DNA of 64,000 nucleotides, taken from positions 1 to 64,000 of the forward strand of contig CAIVAU010000107.1 in the NCBI GenBank assembly GCA_903903925.1, in the 5' to 3' direction. Position 1 is the first letter of the stretch. Each line of letters begins with the position of its first letter. The stretch comes from an uncultured cyanobacterium. GTDB taxonomy: Bacteria; Cyanobacteriota; Cyanobacteriia; Cyanobacteriales; Nostocaceae. Below, piece after piece: positions 55,548-64,000 of this stretch. The notes under the pieces are model-generated. The model made no database searches. It saw only the letters and a program-made list of their open reading frames with translations, and was not told the DNA's origin. A program made the translations under genes and the position numbers.

Positions 55548-55787
55548 ATAACCACCCTGTCAATCATCTTGCTGTATTGTTACATTGCGCTTTTATTTTA
55601 CTTATTTCATAAATCTTTCGAGTATTTCCGGAGATTTTGGTAAATTTAGTAATAGGTATAAATATTTTTCATTTTCGTTTAAACCAAAAAAGGACTATGG
55701 GACTCCCTATAATATTAATACTTCCATTGCTTAAATGACTAGTACTCATAGGTGCTTTATCATATCTTCCCGCTCATTACATTTTAA
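55548..55787. other. Spacer between the two Rel genes
   Basis: 240 A+T-rich bases; no gene seen. The promoter of the downstream Rel gene would be here. Confidence 0.3.
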
Positions 55788-57569
55788 TTAAACTACCCTG
55801 AAATCAAGAACATCTGATATTCTTGATACTTCTCTGATACATTCATTTAACTTTTCTGCATCACCAGATTCAATAGACACGTTTATTTTAGCAATCCCAT
55901 TTGTATTGGTTTCGACATACACAGCTTGTACATTAATTTCGTATCGATAAAACTTTTCAATGATATCTTTTAATATCCCTATTCTATCTACACAAATAAA
56001 ACCTAAACTAACAATTGGAGTCGGATATTCTTTGAGCAATTTTGATTTTGATTCACTTTTATATTGATATTTATACCACCTTCTAATTGCATTTTTAGCT
56101 TTGTTAGTTGCTACTTGCTTAACCCAACCCAATTTAGGTTCCGCATTACTATCTGTTAGAATCTCAACTGTATCACCAGTGGTTAACATAGTGATTTCAT
56201 TTGCGTCTTCGCCATTTATTTTTACTTTAGCCAATCGGTTGCCAACATTTGTGTGTATTTTATACGCAAAATCCACAGGTGTTGATTTAGAGGGTAACGA
56301 GATTAAATCTCCTTTTGGAGTAAAAACATAAATCTCCTCCATTGTTAAATCATTTTTTATACTTCGCATGTACTCAGATGCATCACAAATCTCGTCGTTA
56401 CAGGCGACGATCTCATTTAACCAAGCGAACTCGCTTAATTTTTGCTGATTATATTGATTTGGTAGCGCACAAGAGTTTAGTGAGTGTGTCAGTCTCCAGT
56501 ATGCCGTAATTCCATATTCTGCCAAATAATCCATTTCTAGTGTACGGATTTGCACTTCTAGGAGTTTACCTGTACTGCTGACAACGACTGTATGGAGTGA
56601 TTGATAATTGTTAGGTTTGGGCAAGCCGATATAATCTTGAAACCGACCGGGGATCGGGCGGAATATATCATGTACTACTGCCAAAGCACGATAACATTCC
56701 TCATGAGTCTTCACAATGATCCGCAGCACAGCTAAATCGTAAATTTCTTGATAATCCTTTTGTGGCAGTAGTATCCTCTGATAAATGCTATAAAGATGCT
56801 TAGAACGCTCACTGATTTCAAGACACTCAATTTCAGCTTGCTGCAAACGCTGGCGCAAAGTTTCCATTGATGTGGTCAATCGCTGTTGGCGTGTGATCTG
56901 GTTTTCGGCTGCATACTGCAAAATTTGCTCGTACGCATCAGGTTCAAGGTACTTAAACGCCAAATCTTCCAGTTCCGATTTTACTCGCCACATTCCCAAG
57001 CGATTGGCTAAAGGCGCGAAAATTTCTCGTGTTTCCAAAGCAATGCGACGGCGCTTTTCTTCTGGGAGATGCTGGAGTGTGCGCATATTGTGCAACCGGT
57101 CTGCCAATTTGACGACAATCACTCGAATATCTTGCGCCATCGCGAGGAACATGCGGCGAAAGTTCTCTGCTTGGCTTTCGGTTTTGCTTTTAAAATTAAG
57201 TTTTGAAAGCTTGGTGACGCCTTCAACCAATTGTCGGACTTCTACACCAAAGTGCTGCTCAATTTCATCAATTGTGATATCTGTATCTTCAACTACATCA
57301 TGTAGGAATCCAGCTGCTATCATAGCAGCACTTCCCCCAAATTCACGCAACAATCCCGCCACTGCTATTGGATGACAAATATAAGGTTCTCCTGATTTGC
57401 GGTACTGGTTCTGATGCAGTTCATAGGCAAATTCAAATGCCTGCCGAATCAAGGTTGTCTCACCCTGCTTTCGGTCATTTGCTGATGAGCTGTTCAAACA
57501 TTTTTGTAACCATTCCGGAAGGGTAAGATTAATCGAGGAATCTAGTACTATGCTGCTCATACAATTCAT
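55788..57569 (-). CDS. RelA/SpoT homologue with intact HD domain (hydrolase type)
   Basis: 593 residues, shorter than the usual 700-760. HD hydrolase motifs are intact: SGEPYICHPIAVAG, AAGFLHDVVEDTDIT, VKLADRLHNMRTL. The synthetase is partly degenerate: LYSIYQRILL, YDLAVLRIIV and GLPKPNNYQSLHT are present, but the usual AAHW(K/R)YKE is TAYWRLTHS. TGS (IYVFTPKGDLISL) and a short ACT-like end follow; the zinc-finger-like region with CCHP is missing. Predicted mainly to hydrolyse (p)ppGpp. It is 240 bases from the other homologue, on the same strand; ATG 57560 is an alternative start. Confidence 0.85.
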   Translation of the reverse strand: MNCMSSIVLDSSINLTLPEWLQKCLNSSSANDRKQGETTLIRQAFEFAYELHQNQYRKSGEPYICHPIAVAGLLREFGGSAAMIAAGFLHDVVEDTDITIDEIEQHFGVEVRQLVEGVTKLSKLNFKSKTESQAENFRRMFLAMAQDIRVIVVKLADRLHNMRTLQHLPEEKRRRIALETREIFAPLANRLGMWRVKSELEDLAFKYLEPDAYEQILQYAAENQITRQQRLTTSMETLRQRLQQAEIECLEISERSKHLYSIYQRILLPQKDYQEIYDLAVLRIIVKTHEECYRALAVVHDIFRPIPGRFQDYIGLPKPNNYQSLHTVVVSSTGKLLEVQIRTLEMDYLAEYGITAYWRLTHSLNSCALPNQYNQQKLSEFAWLNEIVACNDEICDASEYMRSIKNDLTMEEIYVFTPKGDLISLPSKSTPVDFAYKIHTNVGNRLAKVKINGEDANEITMLTTGDTVEILTDSNAEPKLGWVKQVATNKAKNAIRRWYKYQYKSESKSKLLKEYPTPIVSLGFICVDRIGILKDIIEKFYRYEINVQAVYVETNTNGIAKINVSIESGDAEKLNECIREVSRISDVLDFRVV

Positions 57570-58136
57570 CCTATCAACAACTAACGTTCCTGGGTCTTTA
57601 AGTAAAGTTACACAGAATCCAGGTTTTTAAACAAAAGTAAATGCCTTGTTCCGGACATTTACTTTTGTTCAAAAACCCCGTTTCTTCATCTAGGCTTACG
57701 CAGAAGCCGGGGTTTTTCAATGTAAATGCCTCGTTCTCAACATCTATTTCTGTTCCAAAACCCGGTTTTTCTTAGCCAACATGGGTGTTTAGCATCATCA
57801 TCTGCAAAATTGATGAATGTTGAATACACCCCTACCTTGGATTTACAGTGTGAAAACAAAAAAACTTAGTAAACTCGTATTATATCAGAAAAATAGGGGG
57901 ATTAGTCATAGAACAGAAAACTGAGATCAGAAAATAAAATCAAAAGGTGTCATACAATTGTCTACGGTAAAAATTCTGTACAAGAGTACTAAATTATTAC
58001 ACAAGAGGGGGGTGGAGAGGCACACAGAGATTGCCTTTCCGCCCCCTATTTGATTATCATTATCAATGAATATTCCAGAACTTAAGACCAATATCGCTCA
58101 ATAAAGTTTACCCAGTCCCCAATCCCCAATCCCCAA
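57570..58136. other. Non-coding stretch with compound repeats
   Basis: 567 bases between pilO and Rel. Holds the repeats at 57628-57770 and CCCCAAT copies at 58111-58137. pilQ, expected after pilO, is not here. Confidence 0.45.
57628..57770. repeat. Compound inverted/direct repeat
   Basis: GGTTTTTAAACAAAAGTAAATG and its approximate reverse complement CATTTACTTTTGTTCAAAAA face each other; then AACCCCG...CGGGGTTTTT forms a second hairpin that could terminate transcription; and a second copy of the AAATGCCTCGTT...GTTCCAAAACCC unit follows. Cyanobacterial interspersed-repeat appearance. Confidence 0.6.
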
Positions 58137-58901
58137 TCATTTCTTCGTTGTTGTGTCTTTAGCTGCTGCTGCTAATTCCTCTGGACTACGTGGTATTAAT
58201 GCTTGTAACTGAAAAGATGTGGTAATCGGTGCTGGGCCGACCCGAGGAACCTCTTTGCCTGGTTGAGCAGCAGTTTCGAGCATTAAAGTGGATTGATAGT
58301 CTTTAAAGATGAATAGAGGTTGTAAACGCTCAATATTACGGAGAATAGATTGCGTTTGTTCATAGGTTCCTAAAATTTCGACACTGATGTTGAGGCGTTT
58401 TAACTTGCCATCAACCTGTATTCCCATAGATCCATCGTTAATCACTTCAGCTTTTCCAGAAGCTGGCACAAACTTTTTGAGTTTGGCTCTTACGGCATTG
58501 GCAGGGAGTTGAGAATTGGTAGACTCAACTAAGCGATTCATGTCTAGCAGCAATGTGTCCAAGGTGTTTTCTTTAGCAAATAAAGCTAAAACTTGGAGTT
58601 TTTGTTGCTTGGAAAGTTCTAAATCCGCTTTGACTTTGTCGATTTGTTTGATACTAGCTTTCTTTTGAGCAATTTGATCTTGTAGATCGCTCTGTTTTCC
58701 TTGCTGCTGCTGATAAATCTCCCACGCAGGCAAAATAAAGCTAAACACTATGTAAGCAGCTCCTAAGAGTCCCGCCACTCCCACTAAAATGCCAATGATC
58801 TTTGGTGTTATGGTAACACCAAAGATCACGGGGTAGGCTGGGGAAGCAGCCTCAAACTCCCCGTTTTGATCAACAAAGTTTACATCTTCACTCAGCGTCA
58901 T
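58137..58901 (-). CDS. pilO: PilO-like type IV pilus assembly protein
   Basis: 254 residues. One membrane helix (about 33-58, PKIIGILVGVAGLLGAAYIV), a coiled coil, then an alpha/beta periplasmic domain (LNISVEILGTYEQTQSILRN, a PilO-type motif). Its start overlaps the pilN stop by ATGA. PilM-N-O form the inner-membrane alignment complex of the type IV pilus. The following genes are unrelated; pilQ is not adjacent. Confidence 0.85.
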   Translation of the reverse strand: MTLSEDVNFVDQNGEFEAASPAYPVIFGVTITPKIIGILVGVAGLLGAAYIVFSFILPAWEIYQQQQGKQSDLQDQIAQKKASIKQIDKVKADLELSKQQKLQVLALFAKENTLDTLLLDMNRLVESTNSQLPANAVRAKLKKFVPASGKAEVINDGSMGIQVDGKLKRLNISVEILGTYEQTQSILRNIERLQPLFIFKDYQSTLMLETAAQPGKEVPRVGPAPITTSFQLQALIPRSPEELAAAAKDTTTKK

Positions 58902-59668
58902 TTGTGAATGGCTCCTATTTGTTGTATAGTACGAAGCCGAGCCACTAGTCCGACTGCGCCTTTTTGCTCCAATTCCCGGATTAACTCAGAATCTGGAACG
59001 TCGCTTAAACTAGATTGAATCGTATATTTGACGACTAGAGGTGGTTTAATTGGTGCACCTGTAATTGATGCAGTCGTACTTTGAGATATCGGTGCATCTA
59101 CTAACTCACCTGTAGTAATTTTTGTCTCAGTAGCTTTAAAAAAACGAGATGCTTGTAGAGTGAGTAAGAAATCGTTGACATCGCTAAAGGAGCGAGCAAA
59201 CCCAGTTATTTCCAATCCCCCAGAGGGATTTGGTGATAGCTCACCCTTCTTAGGAACAGTGGGAGGAGTTTGCTTGACGTTCTGAATTTGCACCGTAGCT
59301 GGTATGCGATCGCGCAAGTCTTGCAAGATCGCCGACCAAGAGCGAATCTGGTCAAACACAGTCACTAAAGTTTTAGTTTCTGCCTGAATTTTGTTTGTCT
59401 CTTCCTTAATTTTGCTAATGTCGCCTATTTGTTGATCTAACTTCTGCTTTTGCTGCTCAAGTTGTGCAACATTGTCGGCCAATTCACCATTTTTCGCTTG
59501 CAACAACCACCAACTCAATCCTGTTAATACAAGAAAAAACACACTTAGAGCGACTCCCACATAAACTGGTGTTAAATTCCCAATAGGAAAAGCTATTTTT
59601 GGTCCATTCCCAGAACTTTTCGGTTCCGCTGTCCGGTCTTTGAGAAAGTTAATATCTAAACTGTACAT
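58898..59668 (-). CDS. pilN: PilN-like type IV pilus assembly protein
   Basis: 256 residues. MYSLDINFLKDR at the N-terminus (the segment that would bind PilM), one membrane helix (about 34-55), a coiled coil and an alpha/beta domain (DLRDRIPATVQIQNV, GFARSFSDVNDFLLTLQAS). Overlaps pilO by 4 bases. The three-copy 21-bp repeat upstream sits between it and pilM. Confidence 0.85.
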   Translation of the reverse strand: MYSLDINFLKDRTAEPKSSGNGPKIAFPIGNLTPVYVGVALSVFFLVLTGLSWWLLQAKNGELADNVAQLEQQKQKLDQQIGDISKIKEETNKIQAETKTLVTVFDQIRSWSAILQDLRDRIPATVQIQNVKQTPPTVPKKGELSPNPSGGLEITGFARSFSDVNDFLLTLQASRFFKATETKITTGELVDAPISQSTTASITGAPIKPPLVVKYTIQSSLSDVPDSELIRELEQKGAVGLVARLRTIQQIGAIHK

Positions 59669-59669
59669 T

Positions 59670-59729
59670 GTTAGGTATTAGTTGTTAGTTGTTAGGTATT
59701 AGTTGTTAGTTGTTAGGTATTAGTTGTTG
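59670..59729. repeat. 21-bp tandem repeat upstream of pilN
   Basis: About three copies of TTAGGTATTAGTTGTTAGTTG immediately before the pilN start codon; may affect its translation. Confidence 0.85.
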
Positions 59730-59769
59730 GCTGCTTAGAATTACCACTCCTAATTCCTAACTCCCCGTA

Positions 59770-60876
59770 TCACACTTCCCGCATTCCTAGACCTATGACT
59801 ATACCCAAACCAGAGCGTTCTACTGAAGGGTATTGTTCCTCATCAATTTTTAACGATAGAGATTCCACGGGATCGATTTGGGTAGTTGGTAAGCTCAATC
59901 GTTGTGTAAAAAACTCATCAACCTGTCCCAGTCCGCCTCCTGGGCCTGCTAGTAAAAGCTGTGCGACCTCCAAATTTTCGGATTGATTCAGGTAAAAATC
60001 GATAGAACGGCGCAATTCATCTGTGAGTTCCCCCAAAACCCTCATCACCGCTGCCATACCGGGATTAGTCTCTGTGATATCGGTTTTTCCACCGTCCATT
60101 GAACTTGAAGGAATAGACATTCCTTGCAACAGTTCCATGTCTCGTGATGGGGGTAAGTTCATTGCCCGAGACAAAGCAGTTTGCATTTGATAGGTTCCAA
60201 TAGGAACTGTGCGCGAAAATTGCGGCACTCCGTTCACAATAATGGCAATTTCTGTGCTATCAAACTCTATATCCACCAGCACGGCTGCTTCTTGTGGACC
60301 GAATTGTCGTAGTTGCTCGCGAATTGTCCTAATTAGAGCAAAACAGCTAATATCTAAAACGTCGATTTGCAATCCCGCTTGCTCAAACGTACGGATATAT
60401 GTATCGGTGACCTCCTTGCGGGTGGCTACCAACAGTACCTGTACTTTTTCAATGCCATCCTCATCTACAAAGTATCCAAGTTTCTGATAATCTACATCGG
60501 CTTCTTCACGAGGGTAAGGTAAGTACAAACCGGCTTCATGGTTGAGCACCATCTCTCGCAGTTCTTTGTCATCTAGTTCTGCTGGTACGGGTATTAAGCG
60601 CACAATTGAATCTCTCCCGGAAACAGCACTAGCAACACGAGAAGCTTTGATTTTACTCTCACCCAGAGCCTGTTGAATTAATTGCGCCATGAGTGGGGGA
60701 TCGGCAATCTGACCATCAACAAAAACGCCTTCTGGAACTGGCACCGATGTTAAGGCATCTAGTTTCAATCCTTGGCCCTGCTTCCGTAGCTGAATTAAAT
60801 TCACGCGTTGTGGTGCAAGTTCGATGCCAACCCCTCTATTAGATTTGCCAAACAGACTTTTGAAGCGTCTAACCAC
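59770..60876 (-). CDS. pilM: PilM-like actin-fold pilus assembly protein
   Basis: 368 residues, soluble, actin-like: VGIELAPQRVNLIQL, SAVSGRDSIVRLIPVPA, VLVDIEFDSTEIAIIVNG, LLLAGPGGGLGQVDEFF. It is the cytosolic partner that binds PilN. First gene of the pilMNO operon, 101 bases before pilN. Confidence 0.88.
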   Translation of the reverse strand: MVRRFKSLFGKSNRGVGIELAPQRVNLIQLRKQGQGLKLDALTSVPVPEGVFVDGQIADPPLMAQLIQQALGESKIKASRVASAVSGRDSIVRLIPVPAELDDKELREMVLNHEAGLYLPYPREEADVDYQKLGYFVDEDGIEKVQVLLVATRKEVTDTYIRTFEQAGLQIDVLDISCFALIRTIREQLRQFGPQEAAVLVDIEFDSTEIAIIVNGVPQFSRTVPIGTYQMQTALSRAMNLPPSRDMELLQGMSIPSSSMDGGKTDITETNPGMAAVMRVLGELTDELRRSIDFYLNQSENLEVAQLLLAGPGGGLGQVDEFFTQRLSLPTTQIDPVESLSLKIDEEQYPSVERSGLGIVIGLGMREV

Positions 60877-61113
60877 AGTTTTGTCCGCAAGACTGGTAAA
60901 GTTAAAATTTAAATGAGTTAGGGTGCGTTAGCTTTGGGCGGAACGCACTGAAGCCGCCACCTGGATTTTTCACTTGTGAGAAATCCAGAGAGTGTGGGGA
61001 GTAATGTCTTGCTTACCTCTCACACCTGCCAACCAATGAATCGATTTATTCTATAATCTCCAAAATCCTGCATCAGCGTTTCACCTTAATTGAGTTGAAA
61101 AACCACAAGCACA

Positions 61114-62418
61114 ATGTTTAAAATTCCAAAGTTAAAAAGATCATTTGTTTGGGTGTTGATCGGCTTACTGACAAGCTGGATTGTTAGTTGTAGCACAAGT
61201 AACAACACCACGGCGATAAAACAAGCATCTTCAGGCTCAGCAAATATTGAGTTCTGGACAATGCAACTCCAACCTGAATTTAACAACTACTTTCAAAGCC
61301 GGATCAAGACTTTTGAGTCTCAAAACCCAGGTATAAAAGTGACCTGGGTAGATATACCCTGGTCCGCAATGGAGAACAAAATCTTAACATCTGTCTCCGC
61401 AAAATCGCCACCTGATGTTGTCAATCTTAATCCAGACTTTGCTTCTCAACTCGCAGGACGAAATGCCTGGATAGATTTAGATGCAAAAGTCTCAAATGAA
61501 GCACGTTCCTCCTATTTAGCTAATATCTGGAAAGCAAGCACACTCAATGGCAAGAGTTTTGGGATTCCCTGGTATCTCGCCACGCGGCTAACTATTTATA
61601 ACACCGATTTATTAAAACAGGCAGGTATCACTAAACCACCTAGTACTTACGCTGAGTTAGCACAGGCTGCCCAACAGATTAAGGATAAAACTGGTAAGTA
61701 TGCCTTTTTTGTGACATTCGTCCCGCAAGATTCCGGGGATGTACTAGAGTCCTTTGTGCAAATGGGGGTGACTCTGGTGGATCATGAAGGTAAGGCTGCT
61801 TTTAACTCTCCACAAGGTAAAGCAGCATTTCAGTATTGGGTAGACTTGTACAAAAAAGGACTTCTTCCTAAAGAAGTATTGACACAAGGACATCGTCATG
61901 CAGTTGATTTATACCAAGCTGGAGAAACAGCATTACTGACGACTGTCGGTGCAGAGTTTCTGGAGACGATCGCTAAAAATGCACCAACTATTGCTCAAGT
62001 TTCAGCCACAGCACCACAAATCATCGGTGAAAACGGTAAGAAAAGTGTCGCAGTCATGAACATAGTTATTCCCCGCGACACAAAAAATCCCGATGCAGCC
62101 CTCAAATTTGCCTTATTTATTACCAACGATCAGAACCAGCTCACCTTTGCTAAAGCAGCAAATGTGTTTCCATCTACAGTCAAGGCACTATCTAATAGCT
62201 ACTTCAAAAATTTACCAGCCAATGCCACAGTTTTAGATAAGGCTCGTATCATCAGTGCTAATGACCTGCAACAAGCAGAAGTTTTAACCCCAACACTGAA
62301 GAATTTCAACTTACTACAAAAGGCAATTTACGACAACCTGCAAGCAGCAATGCTGGGCGAGAAGACAGTAGATAAAGCCGTAGAAGATGCAGCGCAGGAG
62401 TGGAACGGGAGCAGTTAG
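61114..62418 (+). CDS. Sugar ABC transporter substrate-binding lipoprotein
   Basis: 434 residues, lipobox IVSC near residue 26. Family 1 binding-protein motifs: IEFWTMQLQPEFNNYFQSRI, FESQNPGIKVTWVDIPW, PPDVVNLNPDF, GIPWYLATRLTIYNTDLLKQAG and YQAGETALLTT. No permease or ATPase genes are adjacent, so its partners lie elsewhere. It is convergent with the FGGY kinase gene, 24 bases apart. Confidence 0.88.
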   Translation: MFKIPKLKRSFVWVLIGLLTSWIVSCSTSNNTTAIKQASSGSANIEFWTMQLQPEFNNYFQSRIKTFESQNPGIKVTWVDIPWSAMENKILTSVSAKSPPDVVNLNPDFASQLAGRNAWIDLDAKVSNEARSSYLANIWKASTLNGKSFGIPWYLATRLTIYNTDLLKQAGITKPPSTYAELAQAAQQIKDKTGKYAFFVTFVPQDSGDVLESFVQMGVTLVDHEGKAAFNSPQGKAAFQYWVDLYKKGLLPKEVLTQGHRHAVDLYQAGETALLTTVGAEFLETIAKNAPTIAQVSATAPQIIGENGKKSVAVMNIVIPRDTKNPDAALKFALFITNDQNQLTFAKAANVFPSTVKALSNSYFKNLPANATVLDKARIISANDLQQAEVLTPTLKNFNLLQKAIYDNLQAAMLGEKTVDKAVEDAAQEWNGSS

Positions 62419-62442
62419 TATTGCGTCCCATTGCTCAATATT

Positions 62443-63735
62443 TTAATCGCCGGGAACTAACATCTGGTCTTGGCGGTTCGTTTTTCCCACTCCTGTGATC
62501 GCCAACAACGCTGTTCCATAAGCAGCTTCTGTATTCTCTGACCGCACCACTTTAACCCCCAAACAACGCGCCCTAATCGCCGTCCAAGTGGAATTCGCTG
62601 CACCACCCCCAGCAGTATAAACACAACTTAAGTGGTCTGCTCCTAATTTCTGTAATAAAGAATACCCTTGTGCTTCTATCCGGGCAATACTTTCTAACAA
62701 ACCATGGAGAAACTTTACGGGATTATCTGGGCGGGGTTCGAGTCGCGGTGGTAGATTCGGGTCATTAATCGGAAAGCGATCGCCTACTCCCAACAAGGGA
62801 TAGTAATCCAACTCACTCTTGTTCTCCGGTTCAATCTCGCTGCTTAAGCTTTTTAACTCAGCATCTGTGAAAAATTGTCGTAAGACAGCACCTCCAGTAT
62901 TAGAAGCACCTCCAACCAGCCACAAATCCCCCAATCGATGGCTGTAAATCCCATACCTTGCGTCCTCTAAGCGCTTCCGACTCAACAACTTCAAGACCAG
63001 GGTTGAACCAAGGGAAGTCACGGCTTCACCTGGGGATTGAGCACCACTAGCGATAAAAGCAGCAATACTATCTGTTGTACCAGTACATACTAAGCAATCA
63101 CGGCGGAAACCAAGATCATCAGCAATTTCAGCCCGTAATTCAGCTATCGGAGTTCCAGGAGTCATGACTTTTGGGAGATGAATTTTTATTGGCAGATGTT
63201 CTAGCCATTCTGGGTATCTCAACTCTTCCACGTCATAACCCAGCTTTAAAGCATTATGGTAGTCACTAATACCTAATTGTCCATGCAGGAGAAATGCTAA
63301 CCAGTCAGCTTGATGCATGAAATATCTTGCTTCAGCAAATGTGGGCAATTGCGACATCCACAGAAGTTTAGCAAGACTAGACGTTGCACTTACCACTGTG
63401 TGATTCGGGGGTGCTATGCTCCGCAGTTGTTCCATGATCACCGCTCCCCGTGCATCGTTGTACAATAATGGTGCATCTACGGGTCTGCCAGTCCCATCGC
63501 ACAGTAAGACAGTGGAAGACGTGCCATTGATGGCGATCGCCCTAATTTCTCGCCGTAATCCTTGAGGAATTTGCTCAAGTATGGTATGTAAAGCGCTCTG
63601 CCAGCAAGTTGATAAATCCGAGACATCTGACATTTCAAAGGAATATCGCACCTCCGCCTGGATCAGCGCTTTTTCGTCAATCACCACCCCCCGTACACCA
63701 GACGTACCAAAGTCGATACCCAGATAAAAAGCCAT
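62443..63735 (-). CDS. FGGY-family carbohydrate kinase, D-ribulokinase-like
   Basis: 430 residues from ATG 63735 (AGGA upstream); the frame to 63810 adds a tail not seen in the family. YLGIDFGTSGVRGVVID at the start, INGTSSTVLLCD, GTTDSIAAFIASG, GGASNTGGAVLRQF and AGGGAANSTWTAIRARCLG. The length fits the short cyanobacterial/plant kinase (SePSK/AtXK-1 type, about 426-430), which acts on D-ribulose. Divergent from psaM. Confidence 0.82.
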   Translation of the reverse strand: MAFYLGIDFGTSGVRGVVIDEKALIQAEVRYSFEMSDVSDLSTCWQSALHTILEQIPQGLRREIRAIAINGTSSTVLLCDGTGRPVDAPLLYNDARGAVIMEQLRSIAPPNHTVVSATSSLAKLLWMSQLPTFAEARYFMHQADWLAFLLHGQLGISDYHNALKLGYDVEELRYPEWLEHLPIKIHLPKVMTPGTPIAELRAEIADDLGFRRDCLVCTGTTDSIAAFIASGAQSPGEAVTSLGSTLVLKLLSRKRLEDARYGIYSHRLGDLWLVGGASNTGGAVLRQFFTDAELKSLSSEIEPENKSELDYYPLLGVGDRFPINDPNLPPRLEPRPDNPVKFLHGLLESIARIEAQGYSLLQKLGADHLSCVYTAGGGAANSTWTAIRARCLGVKVVRSENTEAAYGTALLAITGVGKTNRQDQMLVPGD

Positions 63736-63870
63736 TTTCCTGCTCCCTACTTTCCCGACTAACAACTCGATTGTTGCATCTTGTAACAAGCTATTTCCCA
63801 ATCTTGTCAAAACAGTGAAAAGTAGTAAACGAACTGTTCAAAATCTGTTCACATTAGGAGGTTCCCAATC

Positions 63871-63987
63871 ATGTCTATCATCGCTCAGGTTTCTTCCATC
63901 TCAGATGTTCAAGTGTACATCGCTCTGGCTGTAGCCCTGATTCCTGGCGTTCTAGCTTGGCGCTTGGCAACAGAACTTTACAAGTAA
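63871..63987 (+). CDS. psaM: Photosystem I subunit XII (PsaM)
   Basis: 38 residues from ATG 63871, with AGGAGG 10 bases upstream. The sequence ends SDVQVYIALAVALIP and GVLAWRLATELYK, the characteristic PsaM membrane helix and C-terminus, with a slightly longer N-terminus (MSIIAQVSSI) than the common 30-31 residue form. It is a single-helix subunit at the trimer-facing side of photosystem I. It lies 135 bases from the divergent kinase gene. Confidence 0.9.
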   Translation: MSIIAQVSSISDVQVYIALAVALIPGVLAWRLATELYK

Positions 63988-64000
63988 GCCATTTTTGTGT

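Overview
The window reads as chromosome of a filamentous, probably heterocystous, cyanobacterium (Nostoc/Scytonema/Tolypothrix grade). The signs are many HIP1-type GCGATCGC sites, runs of tandem heptamer repeats (GGGAGCA, CTCCTAA, CAGGAGT), small MITE-like palindromes, a psaM gene at the right edge, a GAF-GAF-PAS adenylate cyclase, PilMNO, and a Pix/Hmp-type chemotaxis operon. All assignments are from reading the sequence; no search was run.

Region 1 (1 to about 15.08 kb) is accessory. Its right end holds a tniQ (14285-14794) and the C-terminal third of a tnsC (14794 to about 15069) whose protein sequences match type V-K CRISPR-associated transposon (CAST) genes as I remember them. tnsB and most of tnsC are gone. 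The left edge holds a MerR-type regulator on the plus strand, which is where CvkR, the repressor of cas12k, sits in such elements; cas12k, tracrRNA and the array would then lie just left of the window. Between them is cargo with a defence flavour: two dynamin-like GTPases side by side, a CHAT-TIR-STAND ATPase protein, a second STAND-TPR-CHAT protein broken by a deletion and frameshift, a truncated HsdM, and an XRE regulator divergent from a three-gene operon of unknown function with three palindromic operator candidates between them. A decayed partial duplicate of one operon gene lies about 8.5 kb away.

Region 2 (15.08 to 21.8 kb) continues the defence island outside the CAST remnant: an N-terminally cut AbiEi-like gene, the first 31 codons of a probable AbiEii, a 109-bp MITE that supplies the stop codons of both flanking genes, then a type III restriction-modification pair (res, mod) and an AIPR-family abortive-infection protein.

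Region 3 (22.2 to 44.6 kb) is mostly chromosomal: a cNMP-binding/sigma-54-ATPase/polyferredoxin membrane fusion, a PD-(D/E)xK-like protein, a DUF2235 hydrolase, a double-RCK K+ channel-like protein, pyrR, a CyaB-type adenylate cyclase, a TonB-like protein with coding minisatellites, a peptidoglycan-binding glycosidase-like protein, a DUF4232 secreted protein, and a minus-strand cluster of ABC importer (binding protein with a NosL-like tail, permease, ATPase), flavoprotein, ferredoxin, HEAT-repeat protein and Mrp, probably one uptake-and-redox pathway for an organosulfur or related compound.

Region 4 (44.6 to 64 kb) holds a four-gene chemotaxis-like operon (CheY, CheW, MCP, CheA-REC), a conserved protein of unknown function, two tandem RelA/SpoT homologues with complementary degeneration (one keeps the HD hydrolase, the other the synthetase), pilM-pilN-pilO without pilQ, a sugar ABC binding lipoprotein, a D-ribulokinase-like FGGY kinase, and psaM.
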